Positions 1 through 6,885 of a stretch of DNA of 15,329 bases are shown here, piece by piece. The position numbers were made by a program, and so were the translations under genes. Within the stretch, counting starts at the first letter, position 1; each line of letters opens with the position of its first letter. A model generated the notes under the pieces. That model was not told the DNA's origin, ran no database searches, and saw only the letters and a program-made list of their open reading frames with translations. The stretch covers positions 1-15,329 of the forward strand of contig JBBKWG010000308.1 in NCBI GenBank assembly GCA_037968835.1, read 5' to 3'. Source of the stretch: JBBKWG01 sp037968835. Lineage in GTDB: Bacteria > Pseudomonadota > Alphaproteobacteria > Rhodobacterales > Rhodobacteraceae.

Positions 1-46
1 GTTCCACCGCCGGCGAACATATCGACAGCGACCGAGGATATGACGG

Positions 47-1093
47 TTAAAGGATCGCAAGCTCTCTGTTGGAAAGCGTTCCCTGACTTCCGGCGCGCAT
101 TTCCAGCTTCTTTTCCAGCGAGGCGATGACCGTTTCGGCAAAGTCGGCCTCGTACATGTCGCAGATACTCCAGAGACCGCCCGGGGTGAAAACATTGATC
201 TCGAGGATCTTGTCGCCAACGATATCCAGCCCGACCAGAAACAGCCCGTCGTGGATCAGCTTGGGACGCACCAGTTCGGCCACCGCCAGGATGGTATCTG
301 TCATCTTCACTTTCGCGGCCGTGCCCTTGGCGTGCATGTTCGACCGCACGTCACCCTTGGCGGGAATCCGGCGCAGGGCCGCGAATTTTCCGTCACGTTC
401 CAGCGGCGCGCCGTTCATGACGAACAGCCGGACATCGCCGTCCACCGCCTCGGGCATGAACCCCTGGGCGATCATGTATCCTTCTTCGCTAACCGCCTCG
501 AATATCTGGTTAATATTGGCGTCTTCCGGGCCGTTGATCTTGAACACGTTCTTGCCGCCGGACCCCTGCAACGGCTTGAGGATGACGCCCTTGGGCTGGT
601 TGCCGATGAAATCGCGGATCTCTTCCAGGTTCTTGGAAATCAGCGACGCGGGCCGCGCCGCTTCGGGAAAACCTTGCAGGTAAAGCTTGTTCTGGGCGAT
701 GGACAGACCGTCGGGATCGTTGACGACGAGAACGCCGCGGTCTGCGGCCAGACGCCCGAACATCGGACCGGAATGCGCCGCCCACGGATGCTTGTCGGCG
801 TCGTGCGACGGATCGTTCCGCAGCATCAGAACGTCGATTTCGGTGACATTGATGGTTTCGCGCGTGGCGTCATCCGACTGCAAAGCCTTGTGCAGAGTTT
901 CGACTTTTTGAAAGGTTTTCTTGGGCAGATTGAGGACGTTGACATGCAAGGTATCGTCGTCGCGCAAGACGAAATCGCCGGGCGTGATATAGCAAATCTC
1001 GTGCCCGCGCGCGCGGGCGGCCAGTGCAAACACGGTTGTGGTGTAGCGCGGAAATTCATCCTTGATGGCGTTAACGAAAAAAGCGATGCGCAT
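47..1093 (-). CDS. GshB-like ATP-grasp ligase (glutathione synthetase family)
   Basis: A 348-residue protein that aligns along its whole length, by eye, with bacterial glutathione synthetase GshB. The N-terminal domain carries the GshB-type LRNDP segment (residues 91-95). The ATP-grasp domain has the nucleotide-binding ILKPLQGSGG stretch (171-180, Lys173) and the metal-binding acidic segment GDKILEINVFTPGG (about 293-306, Glu298 and Asn300). True GshB joins glycine to gamma-glutamylcysteine in the cytosol using ATP. Here GshB has 'EINVTSPT' replaced by 'EINVFTPGG', and the gene sits in an operon with a hydrolase and a DUF1704 protein, so it may be a paralogue ligating another amino acid or peptide. 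The start ATG lies 4 bp after the DUF1704 stop, with an AGGA 8 bases upstream. The 46 bp downstream hold no clear terminator. The ATP-grasp fold is very sure; the substrate is not. Confidence 0.9.
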   Translation of the reverse strand: MRIAFFVNAIKDEFPRYTTTVFALAARARGHEICYITPGDFVLRDDDTLHVNVLNLPKKTFQKVETLHKALQSDDATRETINVTEIDVLMLRNDPSHDADKHPWAAHSGPMFGRLAADRGVLVVNDPDGLSIAQNKLYLQGFPEAARPASLISKNLEEIRDFIGNQPKGVILKPLQGSGGKNVFKINGPEDANINQIFEAVSEEGYMIAQGFMPEAVDGDVRLFVMNGAPLERDGKFAALRRIPAKGDVRSNMHAKGTAAKVKMTDTILAVAELVRPKLIHDGLFLVGLDIVGDKILEINVFTPGGLWSICDMYEADFAETVIASLEKKLEMRAGSQGTLSNRELAIL

Positions 1094-1097
1094 GGTG

Positions 1098-2993
1098 TCA
1101 GTCCTGTTCGGTGATGAGATCTGCGGGCGTCAGGCCCGCGCGGGCGGCGGCAAGACGCCTTTGCGCGCCCGGGTCGTTTAGGAAACTCGGTCGGATGGGC
1201 GGCGGTTCCAGCAAGCCCCGCGAGATCAGTTCCTCGATCACCGGAAACTGCGAGGACGCAAACTTGCCAAGCCAATACGGGTCGAGCGATTTTCCCTGCG
1301 CCATGTGGTCGAGGATTTCGCCGAGACCGCGCAGATAGATCGCATCCTTGGCCAATCCGCCGGACCTGAATAGCCGCACCGTCAGGTTGAACGCCGCGCT
1401 GTCCGAAAATCCGTAAGTCACGCTCAGCAATCGGTAGGTTTCGGTGAAGTCCGCGCCATTGAGCATTGCCGCACAGCCAACGACGCGCGCCGCAAGCAGG
1501 CGCAGACGCCCTTGGGTCAGTCCGCCGACGAGATACTCCGCGAACACCGCCAGACCTTCCTGAAGCCCCTCGTAACCGGCCAGACCGGTCCGAAAGATCC
1601 GCAAGCCCTGTGCGTCGCCGGCAAAATAGGTCATCAGGTGCACGCCGATTTCGTGGTTCAGCAACGCCGGAACCCTTTGGCGCGACATCCGGGTGCTGCG
1701 CGAAATCATCAGTCTGTGACCCGAGACCATCATGCCGGCGGGCAGGTCGTCACGAATGGCGATCTCGGGTGCGAAACCATCATATTCGCGTCGGTATTCG
1801 GCGACCATCTGGCTTGCCGCGTCCCGGAGTTCAAAACAATCGACATGGCCTTCAGGGCCGCCCTCGCCTTTTGTCGAGGCCACCGGTTTTTTGGGGAGGT
1901 CCAGAATATCCTTTGCGCGTTGCAGCAACGAAGGTTCGACGACGCCGTATAAAAGACTGCTGGCTTCCTTGAAGCGCGGCGTATCGCGCAGGTCGATGGC
2001 CGTCAGTTGAAGGTCGAGTTCCTGCTGTTTCTCGCGGTAGATCTGGTAGAGCACCGGGTCTTCCAGATTGCCGAAACCAATCGAGAATAGCGCACGTTTT
2101 TCAGCGTCGATTTCGATCGACATCGGACGATACAGAAGCGTCGGTGCTTTTTCATGCCCGCCCGCTTTGAATTCATCCCACGCGGCGTCCGCGTTGATCG
2201 GTGTGACCGCCATCAGAAAATCGAAAGCCGAGCTGATCTTGTCGATCTGCATGTCGAGTTTCCGGACCGCATCTATGAACGTGCGCCGACCCAGACTGCG
2301 GTGCGTCGCCAGATCCAGCGCCCCTCTGGTCTTGGCGTAGGCGGCAGCCCCGCGCAGGATGGCGTCGAAGATGTTGGCAACAAGGCGTTCGCGAAGTTCG
2401 GGATAGGCCCCGCTTCCGTCTGATTGCCGATAGATCGGCGCAAACCGAACAGCCAGAATGCCAAGCGAGTCGTCGATGCCAGACAGGGCTGTGCGTTCTT
2501 CTACGCTCCATTCATTAATTTTACTGACCACCGGAGAACGGTACTTGACCGAGACGTTTTCGATTGCGTCGGCGATCGCTGCCATTGCGGCATCGCCACC
2601 GTTTGCCGCGCGAACTTCAACCTCGAACGGCGGCAGATAGGGGCTGTCGTCGGTCAGCACTCTGTCGCGCTCGAATTCGGAAACCACGATCACCAGAAAC
2701 GCGCCGTAGCGGTCGATCATCGCCCGGCCAAGTGCGTTCAGCAATGCGGTTTCGCCGGCGATATCCGGGGTGATCAGGTAGGATGCGTTGGAGTTGACGA
2801 CATCATGTGCGGCCTGCCTGACGTCACCTACGGTTTCGTAGACGCAGATGAATGGAAGTGGACGGTCGATGTGCAGATGACCGCCCGAGGCAAGTTTTTC
2901 GCGGACGGATTTCCCTTCGGAAAGGCAGGCTATGATGGCGTCGATGTCAGGTGTCGTGTCGGTCCGAGGGCTTTCGTCGGCAGTCCGGTTCAT
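1098..2993 (-). CDS. DUF1704 / QEGLA-motif putative metallo-carboxypeptidase
   Basis: A 631-residue protein of the family named 'flavohemoglobin expression-modulating QEGLA motif protein' (DUF1704). The C-terminal half shows an HExxxH zinc motif, HEIGVH (His447, Glu448, His452), followed by LQEGLAVFAEYL (about 477-488) containing the namesake QEGLA and Glu486, a likely third ligand. Eukaryotic members of this family (MATCAP) are tyrosine carboxypeptidases acting on tubulin, so a carboxypeptidase role is plausible but unproven for bacteria. No signal peptide is visible, so it is likely cytosolic. A longer frame runs to 3089, but the ATG at 2993 forms an ATGA overlap with the upstream hydrolase stop, and the family-like sequence begins there. 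It is the middle gene of a three-gene unit with the hydrolase and the GshB-like ligase. The family is certain; the substrate is unknown. Confidence 0.9.
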   Translation of the reverse strand: MNRTADESPRTDTTPDIDAIIACLSEGKSVREKLASGGHLHIDRPLPFICVYETVGDVRQAAHDVVNSNASYLITPDIAGETALLNALGRAMIDRYGAFLVIVVSEFERDRVLTDDSPYLPPFEVEVRAANGGDAAMAAIADAIENVSVKYRSPVVSKINEWSVEERTALSGIDDSLGILAVRFAPIYRQSDGSGAYPELRERLVANIFDAILRGAAAYAKTRGALDLATHRSLGRRTFIDAVRKLDMQIDKISSAFDFLMAVTPINADAAWDEFKAGGHEKAPTLLYRPMSIEIDAEKRALFSIGFGNLEDPVLYQIYREKQQELDLQLTAIDLRDTPRFKEASSLLYGVVEPSLLQRAKDILDLPKKPVASTKGEGGPEGHVDCFELRDAASQMVAEYRREYDGFAPEIAIRDDLPAGMMVSGHRLMISRSTRMSRQRVPALLNHEIGVHLMTYFAGDAQGLRIFRTGLAGYEGLQEGLAVFAEYLVGGLTQGRLRLLAARVVGCAAMLNGADFTETYRLLSVTYGFSDSAAFNLTVRLFRSGGLAKDAIYLRGLGEILDHMAQGKSLDPYWLGKFASSQFPVIEELISRGLLEPPPIRPSFLNDPGAQRRLAAARAGLTPADLITEQD

Positions 2994-3811
2994 GCCGGCG
3001 CTTCCAGGATTTCTTCCAGCATCGGCAATGTCGAGCGGATGATATTGCGCATCGTGACAAGCGCCTCGCGGTCGGGTTTGCCCGTCCATTCGTCCATGAA
3101 AAACTTCTTGAATTCTATCGCTATGGCGCAGCCGCTTTGAGGAAACGTGCTGTGGATGAAGCGGGTCTGTTCGCCCTTGCCCTGAAACGCCACGTTTTCA
3201 CGCACATCAAGTTTATGCCCGCGGAACTTGAATTCACTCAGTTTTTCAATGAACGGGTCGACGACATGCGCCCACTTTTCGCGATTCATCGAGTGGGTGC
3301 CAATGTTGATTTCCGGCATTTCCCTGGGGTCGGCCGCCGGGGCTTCGGGTCCATCGCGCCGGTGATTGTAGCTGTGGATATCGAGCACGACGAATTGCCC
3401 GTATTGTTCCTCCAACTCGCGCAGCAACGTCTTGAGCATCAGGTAGTAATGGTCGTGCATCTGAAGCGACTGTTCGATCATTTCGGGCGTCGGTTCCTCT
3501 TTCCAGACCTCCAGCCCCCATGATTGCTCGGGCGACAGATAAACCGCCTCGTCGCGCGCGCGGTTGAGGTCGACGGCGAAGCGTGACCTGTGGAAAGCGA
3601 TCCGGTTGGGCAGGTCGCGAATGGTGAACTCGGTGAACGGATCCTCTTCGCGCAGCCGGTCATCCTCTGGCAACGACATCTGATCTTCCAGAGCGGGATT
3701 GATTTCGTGTCCGTTGTGGATTGCGGTGCCGAGAACCGGCGAGGCTCCGCGATGCAGCGTCCACCAGTCCCTGTTGTCGGTTTCGAGAGCTATGCCGTGC
3801 TCTTTTGCCAT
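2990..3811 (-). CDS. N-formylglutamate amidohydrolase family hydrolase
   Basis: A 273-residue member of the N-formylglutamate amidohydrolase (FGase, PF05013) family, zinc-type enzymes that deformylate N-formyl-L-glutamate in histidine degradation or cleave related N-acyl amino acids. Visible landmarks are IHNGHEI (31-37), EDPFTEF (56-62), DLNRARDEAVY (81-91), VLDIHSYNHRR (142-152, metal-binding His146), GTHS (171-174), a GHKLDVRENVAFQGKG segment (198-213) and AIEFKKFF (231-238, Glu233). The frame stays open to 3868, but the ATG at 3811 has an AGGAG five bases upstream and removes an N-terminal stretch unlike the family, so I choose it. No histidine-utilisation (hut) gene is near. It is the first gene of a unit with DUF1704 (4-bp overlap) and the GshB-like ligase, so it may act on an acylated or peptide substrate made there rather than formylglutamate. 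Confidence 0.88.
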   Translation of the reverse strand: MAKEHGIALETDNRDWWTLHRGASPVLGTAIHNGHEINPALEDQMSLPEDDRLREEDPFTEFTIRDLPNRIAFHRSRFAVDLNRARDEAVYLSPEQSWGLEVWKEEPTPEMIEQSLQMHDHYYLMLKTLLRELEEQYGQFVVLDIHSYNHRRDGPEAPAADPREMPEINIGTHSMNREKWAHVVDPFIEKLSEFKFRGHKLDVRENVAFQGKGEQTRFIHSTFPQSGCAIAIEFKKFFMDEWTGKPDREALVTMRNIIRSTLPMLEEILEAPA

Positions 3812-3825
3812 TTTCACTCCTGACG

Positions 3826-3848
3826 CGGTGAGCCAACCGAACTCACCG
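3826..3848. promoter_or_regulatory. Inverted repeat upstream of the hydrolase operon
   Basis: A perfect 7-bp inverted repeat, CGGTGAG (3826-3832) and CTCACCG (3842-3848), separated by 9 bases. It lies 5 bp upstream of the AGGAG ribosome binding site of the N-formylglutamate amidohydrolase-family gene. It could be an operator for a dimeric regulator, or a small leader hairpin next to the ribosome binding site. I see no convincing sigma-70 boxes beside it. A regulatory role is inferred from symmetry and position only. Confidence 0.45.
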
Positions 3849-3950
3849 TATGTAAAGAATGAAAACACTTCTGCGTATCGTTAGGTTCCGATGCGCGTGA
3901 TCCGGGGTGATCGTTCGTTGTGAAAAGTGCGCGATACCGCCCCGACCGGC

Positions 3951-3994
3951 ACGTCGGTATCACGTCGGTATTGCGTCGGTATCGCGTCGGTGCG
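3951..3994. repeat. Four 11-bp tandem repeats in the 3812-4029 gap
   Basis: Four head-to-tail copies of an 11-bp unit, (A/G)CGTCGGTAT(C/T), begin at 3951, 3962, 3973 and 3984; the fourth decays at its end. An inverted copy of part of the unit, GATACCG at 3933-3939, faces CGGTATC at 3955-3961, so the transcript of the GST operon could form a hairpin there. On the minus strand this is followed by a short CTTTT run, a weak terminator candidate. The rest of the 218-bp gap (3812-4029) shows no coding frame I would support. The 11-bp period places each copy on the same face of the helix, which would suit a multi-site protein array, but slippage-born repeat DNA is equally possible. Confidence 0.6.
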
Positions 3995-4029
3995 GAGTGC
4001 CGACTTCATGGCCTGAGCGGGACCGATTC

Positions 4030-4716
4030 TCAGATCGGATCGGGGGCGAAGATTTGGGGATAGAGGTGGCGCATTGCCGCCTCGTCGAATTCGACTTTGA
4101 ACTTGTGCTGGTCCTTCAAGGCGACCGCGCGTTTTGCGGCGGGTCGTGCGTCGATTTCGTCCACCAGCCGTTGCAGGTTCGGATAGGCGTCCATCGCCGC
4201 TTCGTCGGCGAGCATGAACGGAATGCGCCCGGCCCAGCCCCAGACCGCCATGTCGACGATGGTATAGGTCTCGCCCAGCATGTAGCGGCCTTGCGCCAGA
4301 CGGTCCTCGACGATTTGCCAGTGACGCCGCGCTTCGAAATCGTAACGCTTGATGCCGTAGGGGTTCTTTTCAGGGGCGAAGTTGCGAAAGTGGACGGCCT
4401 GACCTGAAAACGGCCCGACCCCGGTGGCCACGAACATCAGCCACGACAAGAGCGCGCCGCGCTGATCGGCTTCTGGCAGGAACTTTCCCGTCTTCTCGGC
4501 TAGGTAAAGCAGGATGGCGTTGCTGTCGAAAACGATGGTGCCGTCGTCATCAATCGCAGGCGCTTTTCCGTTGGGATTGATCGCGCGGTATTCCGGCGTG
4601 TGCTGGTGGCCGCGTCGGGTGTCGACGGGGAGCGGCACATATTCGAGCCCCGACTCCTCCAGAAATAGCGCGACTTTCAGGGGATTGGGCGCGGCGTTGT
4701 AATAGAACTTCAGCAT
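4030..4716 (-). CDS. Glutathione S-transferase, Nu class (YfcG/YghU-like)
   Basis: A 228-residue glutathione transferase. The N-terminal thioredoxin-fold domain shows NGKAPAI with the cis-proline (Pro53) and DSNAILLYLAEKTG (64-77), which holds the gamma-glutamyl group of glutathione. The helical C-terminal domain includes HFRNFAPEKNPYGIKRY (109-125), very like the HF..APQ..PYAIERY stretch of E. coli YfcG. YfcG-type enzymes are disulfide reductases using glutathione. The active-site Asn11 of YfcG is kept (NAAPNPLKV), while its Thr9 is Ala here. The start has AGGA 7 bases upstream, and the gene follows the ABC ATPase after only 26 bp, so it is probably co-transcribed with the importer. It may protect against, or conjugate, the imported compound or a reactive product of it. 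The class is fairly sure; the substrate is unknown. Confidence 0.9.
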   Translation of the reverse strand: MLKFYYNAAPNPLKVALFLEESGLEYVPLPVDTRRGHQHTPEYRAINPNGKAPAIDDDGTIVFDSNAILLYLAEKTGKFLPEADQRGALLSWLMFVATGVGPFSGQAVHFRNFAPEKNPYGIKRYDFEARRHWQIVEDRLAQGRYMLGETYTIVDMAVWGWAGRIPFMLADEAAMDAYPNLQRLVDEIDARPAAKRAVALKDQHKFKVEFDEAAMRHLYPQIFAPDPI

Positions 4717-4742
4717 TGTGTCGGTCCTGTCAGTTGGCGCGA

Positions 4743-5480
4743 TCAGTGGCGCAGGATTTTCGAGAAGAAATCGCGCGACCGGTTGGTCTTGGGAGTGTCG
4801 AACAATTCGGCCGGGGTGCCCGCCTCGACGATCTGGCCTTCATCCATGAACACGACCTTGTCGGCGACTTCGCGCACGAAAGCCATTTCGTGGCTGACGA
4901 TGATCATCGACATGCCTTCGTCCGCCAGTTTGCGAATGGCGTCGAGGACCTCGTTGACCAGTTCGGGATCGAGCGCGGATGTGACTTCGTCCAGAAGCAG
5001 GATTTGCGGCTTCAGCGCCAACGCGCGTGCCAGGGCCACCCGCTGTTGTTGACCGCCCGAAAGCTGGTCCGAATAGCTTTCCGCCTTGTCGGACAATCCG
5101 ACGAGGCCGAGAAGCCGTCGCGCCTCGGATTCGACTTCGGCTTTCTTCCATTTCTTGATTTTCAGAGGCGCCAGAGTGAGGTTCTGCATCACGGTCATGT
5201 TCTGGAACAGATTGTACTGCTGGAACACGATTGCCATGCGGTCGCGGGCGGCGCGGACTTCCCTGGCGCTGGAATAGTTCATCGTCTCGCCGGCAATCTC
5301 GACAAAGCCGCCGGTGATCGGCGTCAGCCCCATCAAGGCACGCAATACGGTCGACTTGCCCGACCCCGACGGGCCGACCAAAGCCGCGATCTCTCCCTTT
5401 TCGATCGAGAAGCTGATCCCCTTCAGGACTTCAAGGGAACCATATTTTGCGCGTACGTCGTTCACCGCGAGGTGTGGCAA
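4743..5480 (-). CDS. Polar amino-acid ABC transporter ATPase (GlnQ/HisP type)
   Basis: A 245-residue ABC ATPase with all expected elements: Walker A GPSGSGKS (36-43), Q-loop FQQYNLF (Gln87), signature LSGGQQQR (140-147), Walker B LLLDEVTSALDPE (161-173) and H-loop His197 in VSHEM. Length and the ALDPELVNEVLD sequence are typical of the polar amino-acid uptake family. It powers the importer formed with the two upstream permeases and the periplasmic binding protein. The start is a TTG at 5480 with GGAG 7 bases upstream, and no earlier in-frame start gives a better family match. This makes a 50-bp overlap with the end of the upstream permease in a different frame, which suggests translational coupling. 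The family is certain; the transported ligand cannot be read from the ATPase. Confidence 0.95.
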   Translation of the reverse strand: MPHLAVNDVRAKYGSLEVLKGISFSIEKGEIAALVGPSGSGKSTVLRALMGLTPITGGFVEIAGETMNYSSAREVRAARDRMAIVFQQYNLFQNMTVMQNLTLAPLKIKKWKKAEVESEARRLLGLVGLSDKAESYSDQLSGGQQQRVALARALALKPQILLLDEVTSALDPELVNEVLDAIRKLADEGMSMIIVSHEMAFVREVADKVVFMDEGQIVEAGTPAELFDTPKTNRSRDFFSKILRH

Positions 5481-6144
5481 GACGTTTCTCCAGATGTTGG
5501 CCGAGCAGGCTCAGCGGGAAGGAAAGCAGGAAATAGCAGAATGCGATGGTGCCGAAAACGAGGATGCCGGAGTAACCCTGATTGTTCAGCTCCTTGCCGC
5601 GAAACGTCAGTTCGAAAACGCCGACCTGACTGACCAGCGCGGTGTCCTTGATGAAACTGACCGCGAATGCGATGGCGGGCGGCACGATGACGGGCCAGGC
5701 CTGGGGCAGCACGATGCGCAGGTTGGTTTGCAGGCGCGACAGGTTCATCGCTTCGGCGGCTTCGACCTGCGTGCGCGGAACGCTTTCAAGACCGCCGCGG
5801 ATGATGTCGGCGGTATAGGCCACCGCATAGAGGCAGATGGCGATGACCGCGATCGTGAAGAGCGAGGCATTCGGCGTGACGGCCTGGATGAAAAACAACA
5901 CCAGATAAATCACCACGAGGAAGGGGATCCGGCGGAAAACCTCGACGTAAACAATGCAGATCCAGCGCAGGGGAAGCGCCCACATGCCGGGGGTCTGGCG
6001 CAGGAAAACGAGCACGAAGGCCAGACCGAAACCGATGAGACAACCGGCAAGCGTCATGCCGAGGGTGAGCATCGCGGATTCCAGCAGCCGCGCCATGTTG
6101 GGGCCGGAAAAGAAGCGCGGTATCTGTTCGAGGATACGCTCCAT
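5431..6144 (-). CDS. Amino-acid ABC transporter permease (HisM/GlnP family), second subunit
   Basis: A 237-residue inner-membrane permease. Several hydrophobic segments are visible, for example LTLGMTLAGCLIGFGLAFVLVF near residues 27-48 and FGTIAFCYFLLSFPLSLL near the C-terminus. The cytoplasmic EAA loop, which docks on the ATPase, is VEAAEAMNLSRLQTNLRIVLPQAW (about 142-165). The ATG overlaps the preceding permease stop by one base (TGATG), with GAGGA 7 bases upstream, the usual arrangement for two permeases made in equal amounts. Its 3' end overlaps the start of the ATPase gene by 50 bp. The highly basic tail (TPRGERRTRK) lies within that overlap. It pairs with the permease at 6144-6821 to form the heterodimeric channel of the importer. 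Confidence 0.94.
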   Translation of the reverse strand: MERILEQIPRFFSGPNMARLLESAMLTLGMTLAGCLIGFGLAFVLVFLRQTPGMWALPLRWICIVYVEVFRRIPFLVVIYLVLFFIQAVTPNASLFTIAVIAICLYAVAYTADIIRGGLESVPRTQVEAAEAMNLSRLQTNLRIVLPQAWPVIVPPAIAFAVSFIKDTALVSQVGVFELTFRGKELNNQGYSGILVFGTIAFCYFLLSFPLSLLGQHLEKRLATPRGERRTRKIWFP

Positions 6145-6821
6145 CAGAAGATCCTCGCCTTGACGCGGAACGCCCAGCGCCCCAGCAGCGCCAGTCCGAT
6201 CGAGGCGATGAAGGTCAGCACGACATACATGCCTGCGACCACGGTGAAATATTCGAGCCAGCGATAATTGACGGTCGACAGGTTGATCGCCTGCCCGGTC
6301 AGTTCATCGACCCCGATCAGGGCGCCAATCGACGTGCCCATGACCAGCACCACGATGAAGAAGTTGGCGAGCGCCGGATAGATCGACTTGGCGATATGCG
6401 GAACGATGATGTAGCGAACCTGCTGGATCAGCGACATGCCGAGCGTCTGCCCCGCCTCGATCTCGGTCAGGCGGACGGACAGGAAACCGGCGCGCAGGAT
6501 CAGCGTCAGATAGGCCCCGGCATTGAGGGTGAGTCCGATAAGCAGGCACGCCTCGTTCGACCACCTTATGCCGAATTCGGGAAGGCCGAAGTATAGGAAG
6601 TAGATCTGGATCAGCGCCGGCGTGTTGGTAATGAAAACCACGTAGGTATCGACGAGGAGCCGGATCGGCCTTGGCGCATAGGTCTTGAGCGCCGCGCCCA
6701 GCAGGCCGATCAAGGCACCACCGGCAAAGGCGAAAACGCCCAGCTGGAACGTCAGCCAGGCACCTTCAAGCAGATCCGGGATATTCTCCCAGACGACGCC
6801 GAACTGGAATCTGTAATTCAT
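6144..6821 (-). CDS. Amino-acid ABC transporter permease (HisM/GlnP family), first subunit
   Basis: A 225-residue inner-membrane permease starting MNYRFQFGVVW, the typical beginning for this family. Hydrophobic segments include LTFQLGVFAFAGGALIGLLGAAL near the N-terminus and a C-terminal VVAGMYVVLTFIASIGLALLG. The EAA loop reads EAGQTLGMSLIQQVRYIIVPH. An in-frame TTG at 6839 would add six residues, but its ribosome binding site would lie inside a strong hairpin (6839-6873), so I prefer the ATG at 6821; no ribosome binding site for either is strong. It follows the binding-protein gene after the hairpin gap and overlaps the second permease by one base. Together the two permeases form the membrane pore for the imported amino acid. 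Confidence 0.92.
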   Translation of the reverse strand: MNYRFQFGVVWENIPDLLEGAWLTFQLGVFAFAGGALIGLLGAALKTYAPRPIRLLVDTYVVFITNTPALIQIYFLYFGLPEFGIRWSNEACLLIGLTLNAGAYLTLILRAGFLSVRLTEIEAGQTLGMSLIQQVRYIIVPHIAKSIYPALANFFIVVLVMGTSIGALIGVDELTGQAINLSTVNYRWLEYFTVVAGMYVVLTFIASIGLALLGRWAFRVKARIF

Positions 6822-6838
6822 GTATTGTGCAGTGTCCA

Positions 6839-6873
6839 AGCGCCCCGGTCGTCGGTCAAGACCCCGGGGCGCT
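6839..6873. terminator. Intercistronic hairpin after the binding-protein gene
   Basis: A perfect 10-bp GC-rich stem, AGCGCCCCGG (6839-6848) pairing with CCGGGGCGCT (6864-6873), with a 15-base loop. It sits between the binding-protein stop and the first permease start. On the minus strand no run of T follows, so it is not a classic full terminator. Such hairpins after binding-protein genes are known to stabilise the upstream mRNA or cause partial termination, giving more binding protein than membrane subunits. That role is inferred here. Confidence 0.6.
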
Positions 6874-6885
6874 CTGTGCGTTCGA

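Noticed and set aside
1..46. Possible start of a further minus-strand gene (ATG at 20-18 reading MFAGGG)
   Set aside because: Only about seven codons are inside the window and there is no clear ribosome binding site; cannot be supported.
251..1114. Plus-strand frame (287 codons) opposite the GshB-like gene
   Set aside because: A shadow of a full-length ATP-grasp gene; the translation has no recognisable motif.
4023..4038. CCGAT/ATCGG stem over the GST stop codon as a terminator
   Set aside because: Only 5 bp of stem and no T-run on the minus strand.
6874..6880. CTGTGCG near the end of the binding-protein gene as another copy of the shared motif
   Set aside because: It lacks the CGAAC box 7 bp upstream, so it is likely a chance match.
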